A DNA stretch of 64,000 nucleotides, taken from contig NZ_JAGEOK010000020.1 of NCBI RefSeq assembly GCF_017573545.1, positions 62,001-126,000 on the forward strand. The letters are read 5' to 3'. This document shows positions 14,745-24,066 of the stretch, in pieces. Origin of the DNA: Actinomadura nitritigenes (GTDB taxonomy: Bacteria; Actinomycetota; Actinomycetes; Streptosporangiales; Streptosporangiaceae). A model generated the notes under the pieces. The model ran no database searches. It was not told the origin of the DNA and saw nothing but the letters and a program-made list of their open reading frames with translations. Numbering within the stretch: the first letter of the stretch is position 1; each line of letters starts with the position of its first letter. The translations under genes were made by a program, and so were the position numbers.

Positions 14745-15953
14745 ATGTGGTCCACGCGCATGGCGCTCGCCGCCGCGGCGGCGCTGGCGATCGGACTGGC
14801 CGCCGCCGGGTGCGGCGGCGACTCGGGAGACAAGGCGTCCGGGGCCGGGCAGGGCGGCTTCACGGTGCCGAAGGTCCCGATGCAGAAGTCGCTCGGCCAG
14901 GGCGAGGGCCAGGTCAACCTGGTCGCCTGGGCCGGGTACGCCGAGGACGGCTCCAACGAGAAGACGGTCGACTGGGTCCACCCGTTCGAGAAGCAGACCG
15001 GCTGCAAGGTCAACACCAAGATCGCCGGCACGTCGGACGAGATGGTCGCGCTGATGAAGACCGGCCAGTACGACACGGTCTCGGCGTCCGGCGACGCGTC
15101 GCTGCGGCTCATCGCGTCCGGAAGCGTCGCGCCGGTCAACACGGCGCTCGTGCCGAACTACGCCGACATCTTCGCCGGGCTGAAGAACAAGCCGTGGAAC
15201 TCGGTGAACGGCGTGCCCTACGGCATCCCGCACGGCCGCGGCGCCAACCTGCTGATGTGGCGCACCGACAAGGTGAAGCAGGCGCCCGATTCGTGGGGTG
15301 CGGTGTTCGACGCCGACTCCCCGTACAAGGGCAAGGTCACCGCCTACGACTCGCCGATCTACATCGCGGACGCGGCGCTCTACCTGATGTCGACCCGTCC
15401 GGAGCTCGGCATCAAGGACCCGTACGCGCTCGACCAGAAGCAGTTCGACGCGTCCGTCGCGCTGCTGAAGCAGCAGCGGGGCGTCATCGGCGAGTACTGG
15501 TCCGACTACACCAAGGCGGTCCAGTCGTTCAAGAGCGGCGACACCGTGCTCGGCACGACCTGGCAGGTCATCACGAACTACGTGGAGGCGGCGAAGGCGC
15601 CGGTGAAGGCGATCGTGCCGAAGGAGGGCTCGACCGGCTGGTCGGACACCTGGATGGTCGCGGCGAAGGCCAAGCACCCGAACTGCGCCTACCAGTGGAT
15701 GAACTACATCGTGTCCCCGAAGGCGAACGCGCAGGTCGCCGAGTGGTTCGGTGAGGCCCCGGCGAACGCCAAGGCCTGCCGGGAGACCTCGGACAAGACG
15801 TTCTGCGACACCTTCCACGCCACCGACGAGACCTACTTCTCCAAGGTGCACTTCTGGACGACGCCGATCGCCCAGTGCCTGGACGGCCGCAAGGACGTCA
15901 AGTGCGTCGACTACTCCAAGTGGACGCAGGCATGGACGGCGATCAAGGGATGA
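14745..15953 (+). CDS. Polyamine-type extracellular solute-binding lipoprotein
   Basis: The 402-residue lipoprotein captures substrate outside the membrane for the importer. An AAGAGGAG site precedes ATG. The signal peptide ends in a lipobox-like LAAAGC with Cys23 as the lipidated residue. The mature part resembles the PotD/PotF family (COG0687), for example LVAWAGYAEDG near the start and the YGIPHGRGANLLMWRTDKV hinge region. Several cysteines late in the protein may form disulfides. The ligand could be a polyamine or another small amine; it cannot be fixed by eye. The stop overlaps the next start (ATGA). Confidence 0.9.
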   Translation: MWSTRMALAAAAALAIGLAAAGCGGDSGDKASGAGQGGFTVPKVPMQKSLGQGEGQVNLVAWAGYAEDGSNEKTVDWVHPFEKQTGCKVNTKIAGTSDEMVALMKTGQYDTVSASGDASLRLIASGSVAPVNTALVPNYADIFAGLKNKPWNSVNGVPYGIPHGRGANLLMWRTDKVKQAPDSWGAVFDADSPYKGKVTAYDSPIYIADAALYLMSTRPELGIKDPYALDQKQFDASVALLKQQRGVIGEYWSDYTKAVQSFKSGDTVLGTTWQVITNYVEAAKAPVKAIVPKEGSTGWSDTWMVAAKAKHPNCAYQWMNYIVSPKANAQVAEWFGEAPANAKACRETSDKTFCDTFHATDETYFSKVHFWTTPIAQCLDGRKDVKCVDYSKWTQAWTAIKG

Positions 15954-16873
15954 CCGCGTCCCCGGCGGCGTCCACCGCCGGCGAGGCGTCCGCCCGCCCG
16001 GCGCCGGGTCCCCGGCGCCGGGCGGCGGCGCTGCTGCACCGCCGGCCGGCGCTGCGGCTGTCGCTGCTGCTGTCGGCGCCGCTGGCCTGGCTGGTGGTCG
16101 CCTACCTCGGCGCGCTCGCCGCGATCTTCGTCACCGCGTTCTGGTCGACCGACACCTTCACGGGCGCGGTCGTCCGGCAGTTCACCCTGACCAACTTCCA
16201 GGACCTGTGGAACGAGCCCGTCTACCGGACGATCGCGCTGCGCAGCCTCGGCGTCGCGGCGGCCGTCACCGCCATCGACACCGCGATCGGGTTCCCCATG
16301 GCGCTGTACATGGCGAAGGTGGCCAAGGCCCGGTACCGGCCGTACCTCGTCATCGCGATCCTGGCGCCGCTGTGGGCGGCCTACCTCGTCAAGGCGTACG
16401 CGTGGCGGGTGATGCTGTCGCAGGGCGGCCTGATCGACGAGGTGCTCAAGCCGTTCGGGCTCTCCGGGCCCGGGTACGGCCTCACCGCCACGATCATCGT
16501 GCTGGCCTACCTGTGGCTGCCCTACATGATCCTGCCCGTCTACACCGGCCTGGAGCGGCTGCCGGACTCGCTGCTGGACGCCTCCGGCGACCTCGGCGCC
16601 CGCCCGTGGCGCACCTTCCGCTCGGTCATGCTGCCGATGGTGTTCCCGTCCCTGGTCGCCGGGTCGATCTTCACCTTCTCGCTGTCGCTCGGCGACTACA
16701 TCACCGTCAAGATCGTCGGCGGCCGGAGCCAGCTGCTCGGCAACGTCGTCTACGACAACATCGGCGCCGCCAACAACCTGCCGTTCGCCGCGGCCGTCGC
16801 CACGATCCCCGTCGTGGTCATGCTGGTCTACCTCGCCGCGGCCCGCCGCACCGGCGCCCTCAGGGAGCTGTGA
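15950..16873 (+). CDS. ABC importer permease, PotB-like
   Basis: A 307-residue inner-membrane permease with six or so hydrophobic segments and the EAA-like loop (LPDSLLDASGDLGARPWRTF) that contacts the ATPase. The start ATG overlaps the stop of the binding-protein gene, and the stop overlaps the next permease start, so translation of the operon is coupled. Confidence 0.92.
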   Translation: MTASPAASTAGEASARPAPGPRRRAAALLHRRPALRLSLLLSAPLAWLVVAYLGALAAIFVTAFWSTDTFTGAVVRQFTLTNFQDLWNEPVYRTIALRSLGVAAAVTAIDTAIGFPMALYMAKVAKARYRPYLVIAILAPLWAAYLVKAYAWRVMLSQGGLIDEVLKPFGLSGPGYGLTATIIVLAYLWLPYMILPVYTGLERLPDSLLDASGDLGARPWRTFRSVMLPMVFPSLVAGSIFTFSLSLGDYITVKIVGGRSQLLGNVVYDNIGAANNLPFAAAVATIPVVVMLVYLAAARRTGALREL

Positions 16874-17682
16874 TGACCCTCTCGCCCGCCGCGCGGACGG
16901 TCCTGCGCCTCGTGATGATCCTCGGGCTCGCGGTCGTCTACGTGCCGCTGCTCGTCGTGCTGATCAACTCCGTCAACGCCGACAGGACGTTCGGCTGGCC
17001 GCCGACGGACCTCACGGGACGCTGGTGGGCGCACGCCCTCGACAACCCGGGCGCCCGCCAGGCCGTCTGGACGAGCGTGAAGGCCGGCGTCGGCGCCACC
17101 GCCGCCGCCATGGTCCTCGGCACCATGGCCGCGTTCGCCGTCGCCCGGTACCGCTTCTTCGGCCGCGAGGCCGTCTCGCTGGTCGTGGTGCTGCCGATCG
17201 CGCTGCCCGGCATCGTCACCGGCATCGCCCTCAGCAACGCCTTCCAGGTCGTCCTGGAGCCGCTCGGCATCGGCCTCGGCCTGTTCACCGTGATCGTCGG
17301 GCACGCCACGTTCTGCGTCGTCACCATCTACAACAACGTGCTGGCCCGGCTGCGCCGCACCGGCACCAGCCTGGAGGAGGCGTCAGCCGACCTCGGCGCC
17401 GACACCTTCCAGACGTTCCGGTACGTGACGCTGCCGAACCTGCGCTCGGCGCTGCTCGCCGGCGGGCTGCTGTCCTTCGCGCTGTCCTTCGACGAGATCA
17501 TCGTGACCACGTTCACCGCGGGCCCCGGCTCCCAGACCCTGCCCATCTGGATCTTCGACAACCTGTTCCGGCCCAACCAGGCCCCGGTCGTCAACGTCCT
17601 CGCCGCGGCCCTGATCGTCCTGTCGATCATCCCGATCTACCTGGCCCAGCGCCTCTCCAGCGGCGCCCGCGGCGTGGCGTGA
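16873..17682 (+). CDS. ABC importer permease, PotC-like
   Basis: The 269-residue second permease of the importer has the EAA loop (TSLEEASADLGADTFQTFRY) and six predicted membrane helices. It starts at ATG overlapping the TGA of the previous gene by one base and is followed directly by a terminator hairpin, closing the operon. Confidence 0.93.
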   Translation: MTLSPAARTVLRLVMILGLAVVYVPLLVVLINSVNADRTFGWPPTDLTGRWWAHALDNPGARQAVWTSVKAGVGATAAAMVLGTMAAFAVARYRFFGREAVSLVVVLPIALPGIVTGIALSNAFQVVLEPLGIGLGLFTVIVGHATFCVVTIYNNVLARLRRTGTSLEEASADLGADTFQTFRYVTLPNLRSALLAGGLLSFALSFDEIIVTTFTAGPGSQTLPIWIFDNLFRPNQAPVVNVLAAALIVLSIIPIYLAQRLSSGARGVA

Positions 17683-17684
17683 TC

Positions 17685-17707
17685 TTCCAGGGGGCGACCC
17701 CCTGGAA
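17685..17707 (+). terminator. Terminator of the ABC importer operon
   Basis: A 10-bp stem (TTCCAGGGGG with its complement) and 3-base loop begins two bases after the stop codon. There is no U-run, as is common in high-GC actinomycetes. Confidence 0.7.
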
Positions 17708-17716
17708 CCCCCGTCA

Positions 17717-17774
17717 CGACCGACAGGCTGTTTCCCGCTCCGCTAGCGCTCCGCGGGAAACAGCCTGTCGGTCG
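17717..17774. repeat. Perfect 22-bp inverted repeat between converging genes
   Basis: Arms 17717-17738 (beginning CGACCGACAGG) and 17753-17774 are exact complements with a 14-base loop. It lies between the importer operon and the converging trpD, so it may be a two-way terminator. The arms are longer than needed for that. Confidence 0.8.
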
Positions 17775-17831
17775 TCGGGCAGGCCCGCTGCGCTCGCTGG
17801 CGCTCGCTCCGCGTGCCCGCCCGTAAGGTGG

Positions 17832-17873
17832 CTGAGGTTCCACCTGCCGGGGTTGAGGTTCCACCTGCCGGGG
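17832..17873. repeat. Tandem 21-bp direct repeat
   Basis: Two adjacent copies of a 21-base unit (TGAGGTTCCACCTGCCGGGG plus one variable first base) lie just past the trpD stop. Confidence 0.7.
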
Positions 17874-17893
17874 CTTGGGCCGTCCCCCTGGGG

Positions 17894-18940
17894 TCAACGG
17901 TGGGCTTGGGAGACTTCGATCCAGCGGTCGAGGAGGGTGGCGGCGGCGCCGGAGTCGACGGCCTCGGCGGCGCGGTCGCGGGCGGCGGCCAGCGTCGGGG
18001 TGAGCTCGTCGGCGGACGGGGCGCCCTCGTAGGCGGTGATGAGCGCGGCGGCGTTCAGCAGGACCATGTCGCGGACGGGCCCCTGCCGGCCGGCGAACGT
18101 CTCCCGCGCCACCCGGGCGTTGAAGGACGCGTCGGCGCCGCGCAGGTCCTCCGGGCGCGCCGGGGGGATGCCGAGCGCGGACGGGTCGAAGGTCGTCTGC
18201 GTCGCCGTCCCGTCGCGCACCACCCACACCGTCGAGGTGCCCGTGGTGGTCAGCTCGTCCAGGCCGTCGTCGCCGCGGAACACCAGCGACGAGCAGCCCC
18301 GCGCGGCGAACACGCCCGCGATCACGCCCGCCATCCGCGGATGGAACACCCCGACCGCCTGCGCCCCCGGCCGCGCCGGGTTGGTCAACGGGCCGAGGAA
18401 GTTGAACACCGTCGGCGTGCCCAGCTCGCTGCGGGTGCGCGAGGCGTACCGCAGCGCCGGGTGGAAGCGCGGCGCGAAGCAGAAGGTGATGCCGGTCTCC
18501 GCGACGACCGCCGCCGTCGCCTCCGGGGACAGGTCGATCGCGACGCCGAGGTGCTCCAGCAGGTCCGCGGCGCCGCAGGACGACGACGCGGCCCGGTTGC
18601 CGTGCTTGACGACCCGGACACCGGACGCCGCCGCCACCACCGCCGCCATCGTGGAGATGTTCACCGTGTGGGCGCGGTCGCCGCCGGTGCCGACCAGGTC
18701 CGCGATGCGGCCCGGCACGACCACCGGCGTGGCGTTGTCCATCATGCCGTCGGCGAGGCCGGACACCTCGGCGACGGTCTCGCCCTTGGCGCGCATCGCG
18801 ACCGCGAACCCCGCGATCTGCGCGTCGGTGGCCTCCCCGGCCATGATCGTGTTCATCGCCCAGGCGGTCTCCTCGCTGGTCAGCGATTCGCCGTCGAGCA
18901 GGGCGTTGAGCAGTGCGGGCCAGGTCGTGCGGGCGTCCAT
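17894..18940 (-). CDS. trpD: Anthranilate phosphoribosyltransferase
   Basis: TrpD joins anthranilate to PRPP, the second step of tryptophan synthesis. The 348-residue protein is full length. Visible motifs are the PRPP-binding DLVGTGGDRAHTVNIST (about 82-98), VVKHGNRAASSSCG and the anthranilate-side NFLGPLTNPARP. Its placement just upstream of ctaE-qcrCAB, on the opposite strand, is the usual actinobacterial arrangement (Rv2192c-Rv2193 type). It is not in a trp operon here, so supply of PRPP-anthranilate must be coordinated in trans. Confidence 0.97.
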   Translation of the reverse strand: MDARTTWPALLNALLDGESLTSEETAWAMNTIMAGEATDAQIAGFAVAMRAKGETVAEVSGLADGMMDNATPVVVPGRIADLVGTGGDRAHTVNISTMAAVVAAASGVRVVKHGNRAASSSCGAADLLEHLGVAIDLSPEATAAVVAETGITFCFAPRFHPALRYASRTRSELGTPTVFNFLGPLTNPARPGAQAVGVFHPRMAGVIAGVFAARGCSSLVFRGDDGLDELTTTGTSTVWVVRDGTATQTTFDPSALGIPPARPEDLRGADASFNARVARETFAGRQGPVRDMVLLNAAALITAYEGAPSADELTPTLAAARDRAAEAVDSGAAATLLDRWIEVSQAHR

Positions 18941-19046
18941 CTATCCCCCAGGTGCGGTGGGTCCGGAGGGAGCGCGCCGGGCTCGTCCCGACCCGGCCGG
19001 GGTGCGGACCGGGGCGGCGCCCAGAGCCTCCCCGGCGAAACGGTCT

Positions 19047-19472
19047 TTACAGGGCCGGAAGGCGGTTCTCGAGACGCCAGCGCATGAGGCCGGCGAGCTC
19101 CTTCGCCAGCGCCATCGGGTCCAGCGGCAGGCTCACCACGGCGTCGGCGCGCGACCAGGTCGCCAGCCAGCCGTCGTCGCGCCGGCCGATGATCGCCAGC
19201 ACCGGCGGGCAGTCGTACACCTCGTCCTTGGCCTGCCGGCAGACGCCGAGACCGCCCGCGGGCTGAGCCTCGCCGTCCACGATCAGGACGTCGACGCCGC
19301 CCTCGTCGAGCCGCGCCACCACGGCGGGCTGGGTCGCGCGCTCGATGAACTCCACCTGCGGGAGGTCGGCGGCGGGGCGTCGCCCGATCGCCATCCGGAT
19401 CTGTGCACGGGTGTTCGCGTCGTCGCTGTAGACGAGAACCTTCATCGGGCTCTCCGGGGCGGTGGTGCTCAT
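19047..19472 (-). CDS. Atypical receiver-domain protein
   Basis: A 141-residue protein that is only a CheY-like domain. The acidic pocket (DD17-18) and the possible phosphate acceptor Asp66 in LIVDGEAQ are present, but the conserved Thr/Ser and Lys of the switch are not: the Lys position reads SLPLDP. It may therefore work without phosphorylation or as a scaffold. There is no output domain. Two starts are possible: ATG 19472, eight bases after a TAGCCT box (leaderless), or ATG 19445 after a GGAGAG site, where the protein begins MKVLVYSDD. It lies between trpD and ctaE on the trpD strand. Confidence 0.8.
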   Translation of the reverse strand: MSTTAPESPMKVLVYSDDANTRAQIRMAIGRRPAADLPQVEFIERATQPAVVARLDEGGVDVLIVDGEAQPAGGLGVCRQAKDEVYDCPPVLAIIGRRDDGWLATWSRADAVVSLPLDPMALAKELAGLMRWRLENRLPAL

Positions 19473-19634
19473 GACACGGAAGGCTACCCGTTCGCCCCCG
19501 CGCGCACGAGATCCAGGTCATGTTTCCCCGCCGCGCCGGCCACCGGAAGTCCTGGTGCGGGCAAAGATCGCCGGGGCCCCGCGGCACCGTGCCGGAGTCC
19601 GGAGGACACGTCCGGGAACTCTAGGAGGGGGGTC

Positions 19635-20321
19635 ATGCGTCACTCACGGGATAGGGGCGCAATAATGCTGCCCGTGACAGCATCCGCGATAGAGACAACA
19701 CCTCACGCACGGGCGAACCGTCCCAATCTGGTCAGCGTGGGGACGATCGTTTGGCTGTCGTCCGAGCTGATGTTCTTCGCGGCGCTGTTCGCGATGTTCT
19801 TCACGATCCGCTCTGTGACGATCGGCCAGTCCGGGCACGACGCCTGGCCGGGCGCACCGCTGAACCTGCCGCTGTCGACGGCCAACACGACCGTGCTGGT
19901 GCTGTCGTCGGTGACCTGCCAGTGGGGCGTGTTCAAGGCCGAGGCCGGCAAGGTCGGCCGCGACGGCGGCCTGCTGAACGTCGCCCGGTGGGGCCTGCGC
20001 GAGTGGTACGTCCTGTCCTTCCTGATGGGCCTCTACTTCGTGGCGGGACAGGCCTTCGAGTACTACAGCCTGGTCACCAAGGACGGCCTCACGTTCTCCT
20101 CGTCGGCCTACGGCTCGGTCTTCTACCTGGCCACCGGGTTCCACGGTCTGCACGTCATCGGCGGCCTGGTCGCGTTCCTGTTCGTCCTCGGCCGGACGTT
20201 CGCCGCGAAGCGATGGACGCACGAGCAGGCGACGAGCGCGATCGTCGTGTCCTATTACTGGCACTTCGTCGACGTGGTGTGGATCGGCCTGTTCTCGGTC
20301 GTCTACCTCCTCGACCACTGA
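19635..20321 (+). CDS. ctaE: Cytochrome c oxidase subunit III
   Basis: Subunit III of the aa3 oxidase, part of the actinobacterial bcc-aa3 supercomplex. The 228-residue reading uses ATG 19635, which has an AGGAGGGG site; GTG 19674 (protein starting VTASAIE, 215 residues) is an alternative closer to the usual family length. Family blocks are NRPNLVSVGTIVWLSSELMF, the GFHGLHVIGGL helix and VVSYYWHFVDVVWI at the end. It is followed by qcrCAB on the same strand after 21 bases, so the four genes are probably co-transcribed. Confidence 0.95.
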   Translation: MRHSRDRGAIMLPVTASAIETTPHARANRPNLVSVGTIVWLSSELMFFAALFAMFFTIRSVTIGQSGHDAWPGAPLNLPLSTANTTVLVLSSVTCQWGVFKAEAGKVGRDGGLLNVARWGLREWYVLSFLMGLYFVAGQAFEYYSLVTKDGLTFSSSAYGSVFYLATGFHGLHVIGGLVAFLFVLGRTFAAKRWTHEQATSAIVVSYYWHFVDVVWIGLFSVVYLLDH

Positions 20322-20342
20322 CCCGCTGACCACCCAGCAGAC

Positions 20343-21275
20343 ATGACCCGAACGGGGATTTCCGTGAGAAGGATCACCGCATGGCGACGGCGCCCCTGGG
20401 CGGGCTACGCCGTCGTGCTGGCGGCCCTGGCGGCGATCGGCGTCATCTACGCCGGTTTCTCGCCGCAGACTGGACGCGCCGAGGCGGAGAGCACGGCCCA
20501 GGCGGCGCAGGACCTGAAGAACGGCCAGCAGCTGTTCGACAAGAACTGCGCCAGCTGCCACGGCCTGAACGCCGAGGGCACCAAGGACGCCAAGGGCAAG
20601 CCGATCGCACCGAGCCTGCTCGGGGTTGGGGCGGCCAGCGTCGACTTCCAGGTCAGCACGGGCCGCATGCCCGCGATGAGCCCTGGTGCGCAGTTCCCGC
20701 GCAAGACGCCGATCCCCGCCTTCAACACCCAGATCAAGACCGACTACGAGGACGAGGCCAAGCGCAAGGCGGCCGAGCAGCAGAAGGCGCAGGCCGAGAA
20801 GAACCTCGCCGACCTGCGGGCCTACATCTCCTCGCTCGGCGGCGGCCCGGAGGTCCCGCCGGCGTCGGCGACCGACCCGACCAAGGGCGACGTGGCGCTC
20901 GGCGGCAAGCTGTTCCGCACGAACTGCGCCCAGTGCCACAACTTCACCGGGCAGGGCGGCGCGCTGACCGGCGGCAAGTACGCCCCGCCGCTGTCCAAGA
21001 GCGACGTCACGCCCACGCAGATGTACGAGGCCATGCTGACCGGCCCGCAGGCGATGCCGGTGTTCAACGACACCACGCTCACCCCGCAGGACAAGCAGGC
21101 GATCATCTCCTACCTGGTGCAGACCCGCGAGCAGCCGAACCCCGGCGGTAACGGCCTCGGCCGCATCGGCCCGGTGTCGGAGGGCCTGGTCGGCTGGCTG
21201 GTCGGGCTCGGCCTGCTGGTGATGGCGGCGATGTGGATCACCGCCAAGAAGCCGAAGAAGCTGAAGAAGTCATGA
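20343..21275 (+). CDS. qcrC: Cytochrome bcc complex di-heme cytochrome c subunit
   Basis: QcrC carries electrons directly from the Rieske centre to the aa3 oxidase, replacing a soluble cytochrome c. The 310-residue protein has an N-terminal membrane anchor (about 20-39), two c-type heme motifs, CASCH (69-73) and CAQCH (195-199), and a C-terminal membrane helix (about 280-300) before KKPKKLKKS. Between the hemes lies an unusual charged helix rich in Lys, Ala, Glu and Gln (about 129-158) that I do not recall from typical QcrC. The start may be ATG 20343 or GTG 20364, the latter with a better GGGGA site. The stop overlaps the qcrA start. Confidence 0.95.
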   Translation: MTRTGISVRRITAWRRRPWAGYAVVLAALAAIGVIYAGFSPQTGRAEAESTAQAAQDLKNGQQLFDKNCASCHGLNAEGTKDAKGKPIAPSLLGVGAASVDFQVSTGRMPAMSPGAQFPRKTPIPAFNTQIKTDYEDEAKRKAAEQQKAQAEKNLADLRAYISSLGGGPEVPPASATDPTKGDVALGGKLFRTNCAQCHNFTGQGGALTGGKYAPPLSKSDVTPTQMYEAMLTGPQAMPVFNDTTLTPQDKQAIISYLVQTREQPNPGGNGLGRIGPVSEGLVGWLVGLGLLVMAAMWITAKKPKKLKKS

Positions 21276-22387
21276 GCGACGAGAACAAGGACACCGCCGG
21301 CTCGATCGAGCCCGGCGAGGGCGGCCGCCCGCACGGGCGCGTGATCGGCACGCCGTCCCCGGCGAGGGACAGGACCCTGCTCGCGCAGGACGACATCTCC
21401 GCGCCCGCGGGCGTCGGGGAGGAGCTGGACGAGGCGTCGGCCAAGCGCGCCGAGCGCGTCGTCGCGACGTTCTTCCTGCTGGCGTTCGCCGCCAGCGTGG
21501 CGTTCATCGCGTACTACATCGGCTGGAGCGGCCGCAACGGCGGCATGCACGGCGTGACCCGGACGCGCGAGTCCAACTACTGGCTCGGCGGCCTGATGGC
21601 GCTGTCGTTCCTCGCGCTGGCCGCCGGCGTCACCATCTGGGTGCGCCGGCTCATGACCAGCAAGCCGATCGTCCAGGAGCGGCACAACCTGCAGGCCGAC
21701 GAGGAGACCCGCGCGGCCTTCACCCAGGACTTCCTGGAGGGGGCGTCCGACAGCGGCCTGACCAAGCGCCCGCTGCTGCGCCGCACGCTGCTGCTGGCGG
21801 CGGCGCCGCTCGGCCTGGCGCCGCTGGTGCTGCTGCGCGACCTCGGCCCGCTGCCGGAGAAGCGGCTGCGCTCCACCTACTGGGGCGACGCCGTGAAGAA
21901 GGCGCAGGCGCAGGGCAAGAAGGGCGTCCGCCTCGTGGTGGACGGCACCAACAAGCCGCTGCGGGTCAGCGACTTCTCCTCGCCCGGCGGGATGATCACC
22001 GTCCTGCCCGAGGGCATCGAGGAGGGCGTGCCCGAGGACCAGGTGCTGACGCAGAACGCGAAGGCCGTCACCATCCTGATCAACGTGCCCGAGAACGAGT
22101 TCAAGCCCGCCAAGGGACGCGAGAACTGGCACATCAACGGGATCGTGGCGTACTCGAAGGTCTGCACGCACGTCGGCTGCCCGGCCGCGCTCTACGAGCA
22201 GACCACGCACCACATCCTGTGCCCGTGCCACCAGTCGACGTTCGACGCGACCGACGCGGCCAAGGTCGTGTTCGGCCCGGCGGCCCGTCCGCTGCCGCAG
22301 CTTCCGCTGGCGGTCGAGGACGGCTACATCGTCGCCACGAGCGACTACCACGAGCCGATCGGCCCGAGCTTCTGGGAGCGCGGATGA
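21272..22387 (+). CDS. qcrA: Cytochrome bcc complex Rieske iron-sulfur subunit
   Basis: QcrA passes electrons from menaquinol to QcrC through a Rieske [2Fe-2S] cluster. The 371-residue protein has three N-terminal membrane helices, typical of actinobacteria, and a C-terminal Rieske domain with CTHVGCP and CPCHQS as cluster ligands. Its ATG overlaps the qcrC stop and its TGA overlaps the qcrB start, so the three subunits are translationally coupled. Confidence 0.96.
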   Translation: MSDENKDTAGSIEPGEGGRPHGRVIGTPSPARDRTLLAQDDISAPAGVGEELDEASAKRAERVVATFFLLAFAASVAFIAYYIGWSGRNGGMHGVTRTRESNYWLGGLMALSFLALAAGVTIWVRRLMTSKPIVQERHNLQADEETRAAFTQDFLEGASDSGLTKRPLLRRTLLLAAAPLGLAPLVLLRDLGPLPEKRLRSTYWGDAVKKAQAQGKKGVRLVVDGTNKPLRVSDFSSPGGMITVLPEGIEEGVPEDQVLTQNAKAVTILINVPENEFKPAKGRENWHINGIVAYSKVCTHVGCPAALYEQTTHHILCPCHQSTFDATDAAKVVFGPAARPLPQLPLAVEDGYIVATSDYHEPIGPSFWERG

Positions 22388-24018
22388 GCGAGGCGACAGC
22401 CGGGGCCACGGCTCCGAAGGCGGTCGAGGGGCCGCTCAACTTCATCGACGACCGGCTCGGTTCCACCACCTTCTTCAAGCGGAACATGAAGAAGGTCTTT
22501 CCGGACCACTGGTCGTTCATGCTGGGCGAGATCGCCCTGTACTCGTTCATCATCCTGCTGCTGACCGGGACGTTCCTGACGCTCTGGTTCAAGCCGAGCA
22601 TGAACGAGGTCATCTACAACGGCTCGTACACGCACCTGAAGGGCGTGCAGATGTCGGAGGCGTACGCCTCCACGCTGCACATCAGCTTCGACGTGCGCGG
22701 TGGCCTGCTCATGCGGCAGATCCACCACTGGGCGGCGATCCTGTTCATGGCGTCGATCCTGGCGCACATGCTGCGGGTGTTCTTCACCGGCGCCTACCGC
22801 AAGCCGCGCGAGCTGAACTACCTCATCGGCATCACCATGTTCATCCTGGGCATGCTCGAGGGCCTGTTCGGGTACTCGCTGCCGGACGACCTGCTGTCCG
22901 GCACGGGCCTGCGCATCACCCAGGGCGTGCTCGAGGCGATCCCGCTGGTCGGCACGTACGGCTACATGTTCCTGTTCGGCGGGGAGTTCCCCGGCCAGGA
23001 CATCGTGCCGCGGCTGTACATGCTGCACATCCTGCTGATCCCCGGCCTGATCCTGGGCCTGGTGACCGCGCACATGATGATCATGTGGGTGCAGAAGCAC
23101 ACCGCGATGCCGGTGAAGAACCAGACCGAGCAGCAGGTGTACGGCTACCCGTTCTACCCGGTCTTCATGGCCAAGACGGGCGCCTACTTCCTGTTCACCT
23201 TCGGCGTCATCGCGCTGCTCGGCGCGTTCGCGCAGATCAACCCGATCTGGCTGTTCGGCCCGTACGATCCGGGCGCCATCTCCGCGGGCTCCCAGCCGGA
23301 CTGGTACATGGGCGTCCTGGAGGGCGCGCTGCGGATCATGCCGAACTGGGAGGTCAGCGCCTGGGGCCACACGGTCAGCTTCAACGTGCTGATACCGGCG
23401 ACGGTCCCGCTCGGCATCGTCTTCGGCGGCGCGATGGCCTGGCCGTTCGTCGAGCAGTGGGTGACCGGGGACAAGCGCCACCACCACGTCAACACCCGGC
23501 CGCGCAACGCCCCGATCCGCACCGCCACCGGCGTCGCGGCGGTCACCTTCTACGGGCTGCTGTGGCTGGCCGGCGCGAACGACGTCCTGGCCGACAAGTT
23601 CGACCTCTCCCTGTACGCCACGACCTGGTTCTTCCGGGTCACGTTCTTCGTCGGGCCGTTCCTGGCGTTCATCATCACCAAGCGGATCTGCCTGGGGCTG
23701 CAGCGCAAGGACGCCGACGTCGTCGGGCACGGCGTCGAGTCCGGCGTGATCCTCATGTCGCCGGAGGGCAAGTTCTCCGAGCGGCACGAGCCGGCGCGCG
23801 ACGAGGAGCGGGCGGTCCTGCTGTCGAAGGAGAACACCCGTCCTGAGGCGCCGCAGCGCGACGCCAACGGCATCCCGGCCGCGAAGGGCCCGCTCGGGCA
23901 CCTGCGGTCGCGGCTGAACCGGGCCTGGACCTTCGACGACATCCCCGTCGAGGAGCACGAGCACGGCGAGCACGCGGAGATCGAGGGCGGCAAGCAGTCG
24001 CACGAGATCAGCCACTGA
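22384..24018 (+). CDS. qcrB: Cytochrome bcc complex cytochrome b subunit
   Basis: QcrB oxidises menaquinol and holds the two b-type hemes. It has 544 residues and about eight membrane helices. Heme-ligand histidines are in RQIHHWAA and SILAHMLR on one helix and in MLHILLI and VTAHMM on another. The quinol-site motif is PDWYMG, the actinobacterial form of PEWY. A hydrophilic C-terminal tail of about 100 residues ends in His/Glu-rich sequence. In mycobacteria this subunit is the target of bcc inhibitors. A strong terminator follows, closing the ctaE-qcrCAB unit. Confidence 0.97.
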   Translation: MSEATAGATAPKAVEGPLNFIDDRLGSTTFFKRNMKKVFPDHWSFMLGEIALYSFIILLLTGTFLTLWFKPSMNEVIYNGSYTHLKGVQMSEAYASTLHISFDVRGGLLMRQIHHWAAILFMASILAHMLRVFFTGAYRKPRELNYLIGITMFILGMLEGLFGYSLPDDLLSGTGLRITQGVLEAIPLVGTYGYMFLFGGEFPGQDIVPRLYMLHILLIPGLILGLVTAHMMIMWVQKHTAMPVKNQTEQQVYGYPFYPVFMAKTGAYFLFTFGVIALLGAFAQINPIWLFGPYDPGAISAGSQPDWYMGVLEGALRIMPNWEVSAWGHTVSFNVLIPATVPLGIVFGGAMAWPFVEQWVTGDKRHHHVNTRPRNAPIRTATGVAAVTFYGLLWLAGANDVLADKFDLSLYATTWFFRVTFFVGPFLAFIITKRICLGLQRKDADVVGHGVESGVILMSPEGKFSERHEPARDEERAVLLSKENTRPEAPQRDANGIPAAKGPLGHLRSRLNRAWTFDDIPVEEHEHGEHAEIEGGKQSHEISH

Positions 24019-24035
24019 TCGCGAGCCCGATCGAG

Positions 24036-24066
24036 GGGCCCGGCACCGGACGACGGTGCCGGGCCC
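24036..24066 (+). terminator. Terminator after qcrB
   Basis: A perfect 13-bp stem (GGGCCCGGCACCG) with a 5-base loop begins 17 bases after the qcrB stop. Confidence 0.85.
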
